This document shows, one piece after another, positions 62,513-64,000 of a stretch of DNA of 64,000 nt; the stretch's first letter is position 1, and every line of letters begins with the position of its first letter. A model generated the notes under the pieces. That model saw only the letters and a list, made by a program, of their open reading frames with translations. It was not told the DNA's origin and did not search any database. The stretch is from Chryseobacterium indologenes. GTDB taxonomy: Bacteria > Bacteroidota > Bacteroidia > Flavobacteriales > Weeksellaceae. A program made the position numbers and the translations under genes. Where the stretch lies: contig NZ_LJOD01000002.1 of the NCBI RefSeq assembly GCF_001295265.1, positions 1 to 64,000 of the forward strand, read 5' to 3'.

Positions 62513-64000
62513 ATGAATTTATTTACGGAGACCAATTTAAGTCCTGATATTCTTAAGGCAATTGGCGAACTGGGCTATGAGAGCCCGACAGAAATCCAAA
62601 AACAGACTATCCCTTTTATTCTTTCAGATATTCGCGATTTGATCGCACTTGCGCAGACAGGGACAGGCAAAACAGCAGCGTTTTCGCTTCCGATTTTGGA
62701 TATGATTGACGATACGAGTCGCAAAATCCAATTATTGGTGCTTTGTCCGACACGGGAATTATGTCTTCAGATTTCTAAAGACATAAAAAATTACTCCAAG
62801 TACATGAGAGACATCAAAACCACAGCGGTTTACGGTGGAAGCAGTATTATGGATCAGATTCGTTCTTTAAAGGAGAAACCGCAGATTATTGTAGGTACTC
62901 CCGGAAGAGTAATCGACCTTATCAACCGAAAAGCACTTGATTTTTCTGCGATTCATTGGCTGGTTTTAGATGAAGCTGATGAAATGCTGTCGATGGGTTT
63001 CAAAGACGAGCTGGAAACAATTTTAAGTGAAACACCGGAAACCAAGCAGACCTTCTTATTCTCGGCAACGATGAATAAAGAAGTGGAGAGAATTTCTAAA
63101 AATTATCTTACCAATCCGCACCGTATTTCTGTAGGTTCTATTAACGAAGTTAAAAAGAACATCAAGCATGAGTACTATGTAGTAGGATACCGTCAGAAAA
63201 AAGAAGCGCTTAAGAGATTAATTGATGCCAACCCTAACCAGTATTCTATTATTTTCTGCAGAACAAGAATGGAGACTCAGGAAGTTGCCGATTTCCTAAT
63301 GCAGAATGGATATGCAGCGGATGCACTTCACGGAGACCTTTCCCAGGCCCAGAGAGATACGGTAATGAAAAAATTCAGGCTGAAAAATATCGATATTCTT
63401 GTAGCGACTGATGTAGCAGCAAGAGGACTTGATGTAAACTCTTTAACGCACGTTATCCATTATTCTTTACCAGATGATCCGGAAGTATTCGTTCACAGAA
63501 GCGGAAGAACCGGTAGAGCCGGGAAAGATGGAGTTTCTATGGCGTTAATCAAGCCTGAAGAAAGCAGAAAGCTGAAGCAGATCAAGTCTGCAACGAAAAT
63601 TGAAATCACGGAGAAAACAATACCAACCGGTGATGATATCGTTAAAGCTCAGGTAGGAGGTGTCTTTGAAAAGCTATTTACAGAACATGAAGAAGATATT
63701 TTTGAATTTGACGACAGCTTAATTCCGGACCTAAGCGCATTTACTAAAGAGGAACTGGTTCATAAATTATTACAGTTCCAGCTGAAAGACCTTGCTCTTT
63801 ATTACAAAGATAAACATGATCTTGTTGAGCAGAAACTGAGCAGCAGAGATGACGATTACTCAAGAAGAGACAGGGGACGCGACAGGGACAGAGGAAGAGA
63901 TCGTGACCGTGACAGAGGACGCGACAGAGACCGTGGCGGAAAACCTAGAAGAAAGGATGAAAACATGGTAAGGTTCTTCTTCAACTTAGGAAAAAAAGAT
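62513..64000 (+). CDS. DEAD-box RNA helicase, truncated by window end
   Basis: 496 codons without stop to the window edge. The start ATG at 62513 gives MNLFTETNLSPDILKAIGELGY, the Q-motif region. Walker A AQTGTGKT at 47-54, DEAD at 153-156, SAT in FLFSATMN, and HRSGRTGRAG as motif VI complete the core. An Arg/Asp-rich stretch (RDRGRD repeats, about 455-483) precedes what looks like the start of a DbpA-type RNA-binding domain (NMVRFFFNLGKKD). It probably helps ribosome assembly or RNA unwinding in the cold. Confidence 0.93.
   Translation, partial: MNLFTETNLSPDILKAIGELGYESPTEIQKQTIPFILSDIRDLIALAQTGTGKTAAFSLPILDMIDDTSRKIQLLVLCPTRELCLQISKDIKNYSKYMRDIKTTAVYGGSSIMDQIRSLKEKPQIIVGTPGRVIDLINRKALDFSAIHWLVLDEADEMLSMGFKDELETILSETPETKQTFLFSATMNKEVERISKNYLTNPHRISVGSINEVKKNIKHEYYVVGYRQKKEALKRLIDANPNQYSIIFCRTRMETQEVADFLMQNGYAADALHGDLSQAQRDTVMKKFRLKNIDILVATDVAARGLDVNSLTHVIHYSLPDDPEVFVHRSGRTGRAGKDGVSMALIKPEESRKLKQIKSATKIEITEKTIPTGDDIVKAQVGGVFEKLFTEHEEDIFEFDDSLIPDLSAFTKEELVHKLLQFQLKDLALYYKDKHDLVEQKLSSRDDDYSRRDRGRDRDRGRDRDRDRGRDRDRGGKPRRKDENMVRFFFNLGKKD

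Noticed and set aside
1..64000. CRISPR arrays, prophage, integrated elements
   Set aside because: No direct repeats with regular spacers, integrase, phage structural or plasmid genes were seen; the single tRNA at the edge has no adjacent integrase.

Overview
The window reads as a stretch of chromosome from a flavobacterium, most likely Chryseobacterium or a close relative (Bacteroidota, Weeksellaceae). The evidence is the AT-rich sequence with A-rich leaders instead of strong Shine-Dalgarno sites, Bacteroidota-type promoters (TTTG or TTTC, then 19-21 bases, then TAnnTTTG), type IX secretion C-terminal signals, a glutaminyl-tRNA synthetase, an oleate hydratase whose catalytic residues fall at the numbering of the Elizabethkingia enzyme, a MoxR/Bat operon, and a graspetide cluster of the kind described from Chryseobacterium. 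I see no phage, insertion sequence, integrase or CRISPR array.

Layout. 1-7.5 kb: tRNA-Phe (cut by the window edge), an aspartate kinase / aminolipid acyltransferase operon, fructose-bisphosphatase with o-succinylbenzoate synthase, a very short Cys-rich double-glycine peptide gene, and an alpha/beta hydrolase. 7.6-16 kb: glnS, oleate hydratase with an AraC regulator, an MFS transporter, a YpdA-type reductase and a lipoprotein. 16-23 kb, minus strand: glycosyltransferase, YfhO membrane protein, DUF4834 protein, lipoprotein, rlmB and DinB. 23-26 kb: a secreted PNGase F-like protein and an exported adhesin-like protein. 26.4-35.2 kb: the MoxR-DUF58-BatA-BatB-BatC-BatD operon, then marC. 35.7-40.4 kb, minus strand: menF, a hotdog thioesterase, an acyltransferase, a possible 20-residue amphipathic peptide, and a PspC protein with its PadR regulator. 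40.6-54 kb: mostly housekeeping (HD hydrolase, thioesterase, a small ABC pair, mutS2, ung, mscS, pdxJ), with a cobalamin riboswitch at 43.7-43.85 kb in an unexpected place.

The most striking region is 54.1-57.1 kb. Three tandem genes encode graspetide (microviridin-type) precursors and are followed by two ATP-grasp ligases, MvdC-like then MvdD-like. Each precursor has the microviridin leader motif PFFASFLEKQ, a GGG site, then three or four six-residue Thr-x4-Asp units at an exact 8-residue period, and finally a canonical TxKxPSDx(D)(D/E) tricyclic core. This is the architecture of chryseoviridin, a multicore graspetide. A strong hairpin with a short T-run separates the precursor genes from the ligase genes and could keep precursor expression above enzyme expression. 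No exporter or protease is adjacent.

The last part (57.3-64 kb) has an NAD-dependent epimerase and long-chain acyl-CoA ligase pair, mevalonate diphosphate decarboxylase, a DUF2461 protein, and a DEAD-box RNA helicase that runs off the window. Menaquinone synthesis genes are split between 4.6 kb (menC) and 35.7-37.4 kb (menF and a thioesterase).
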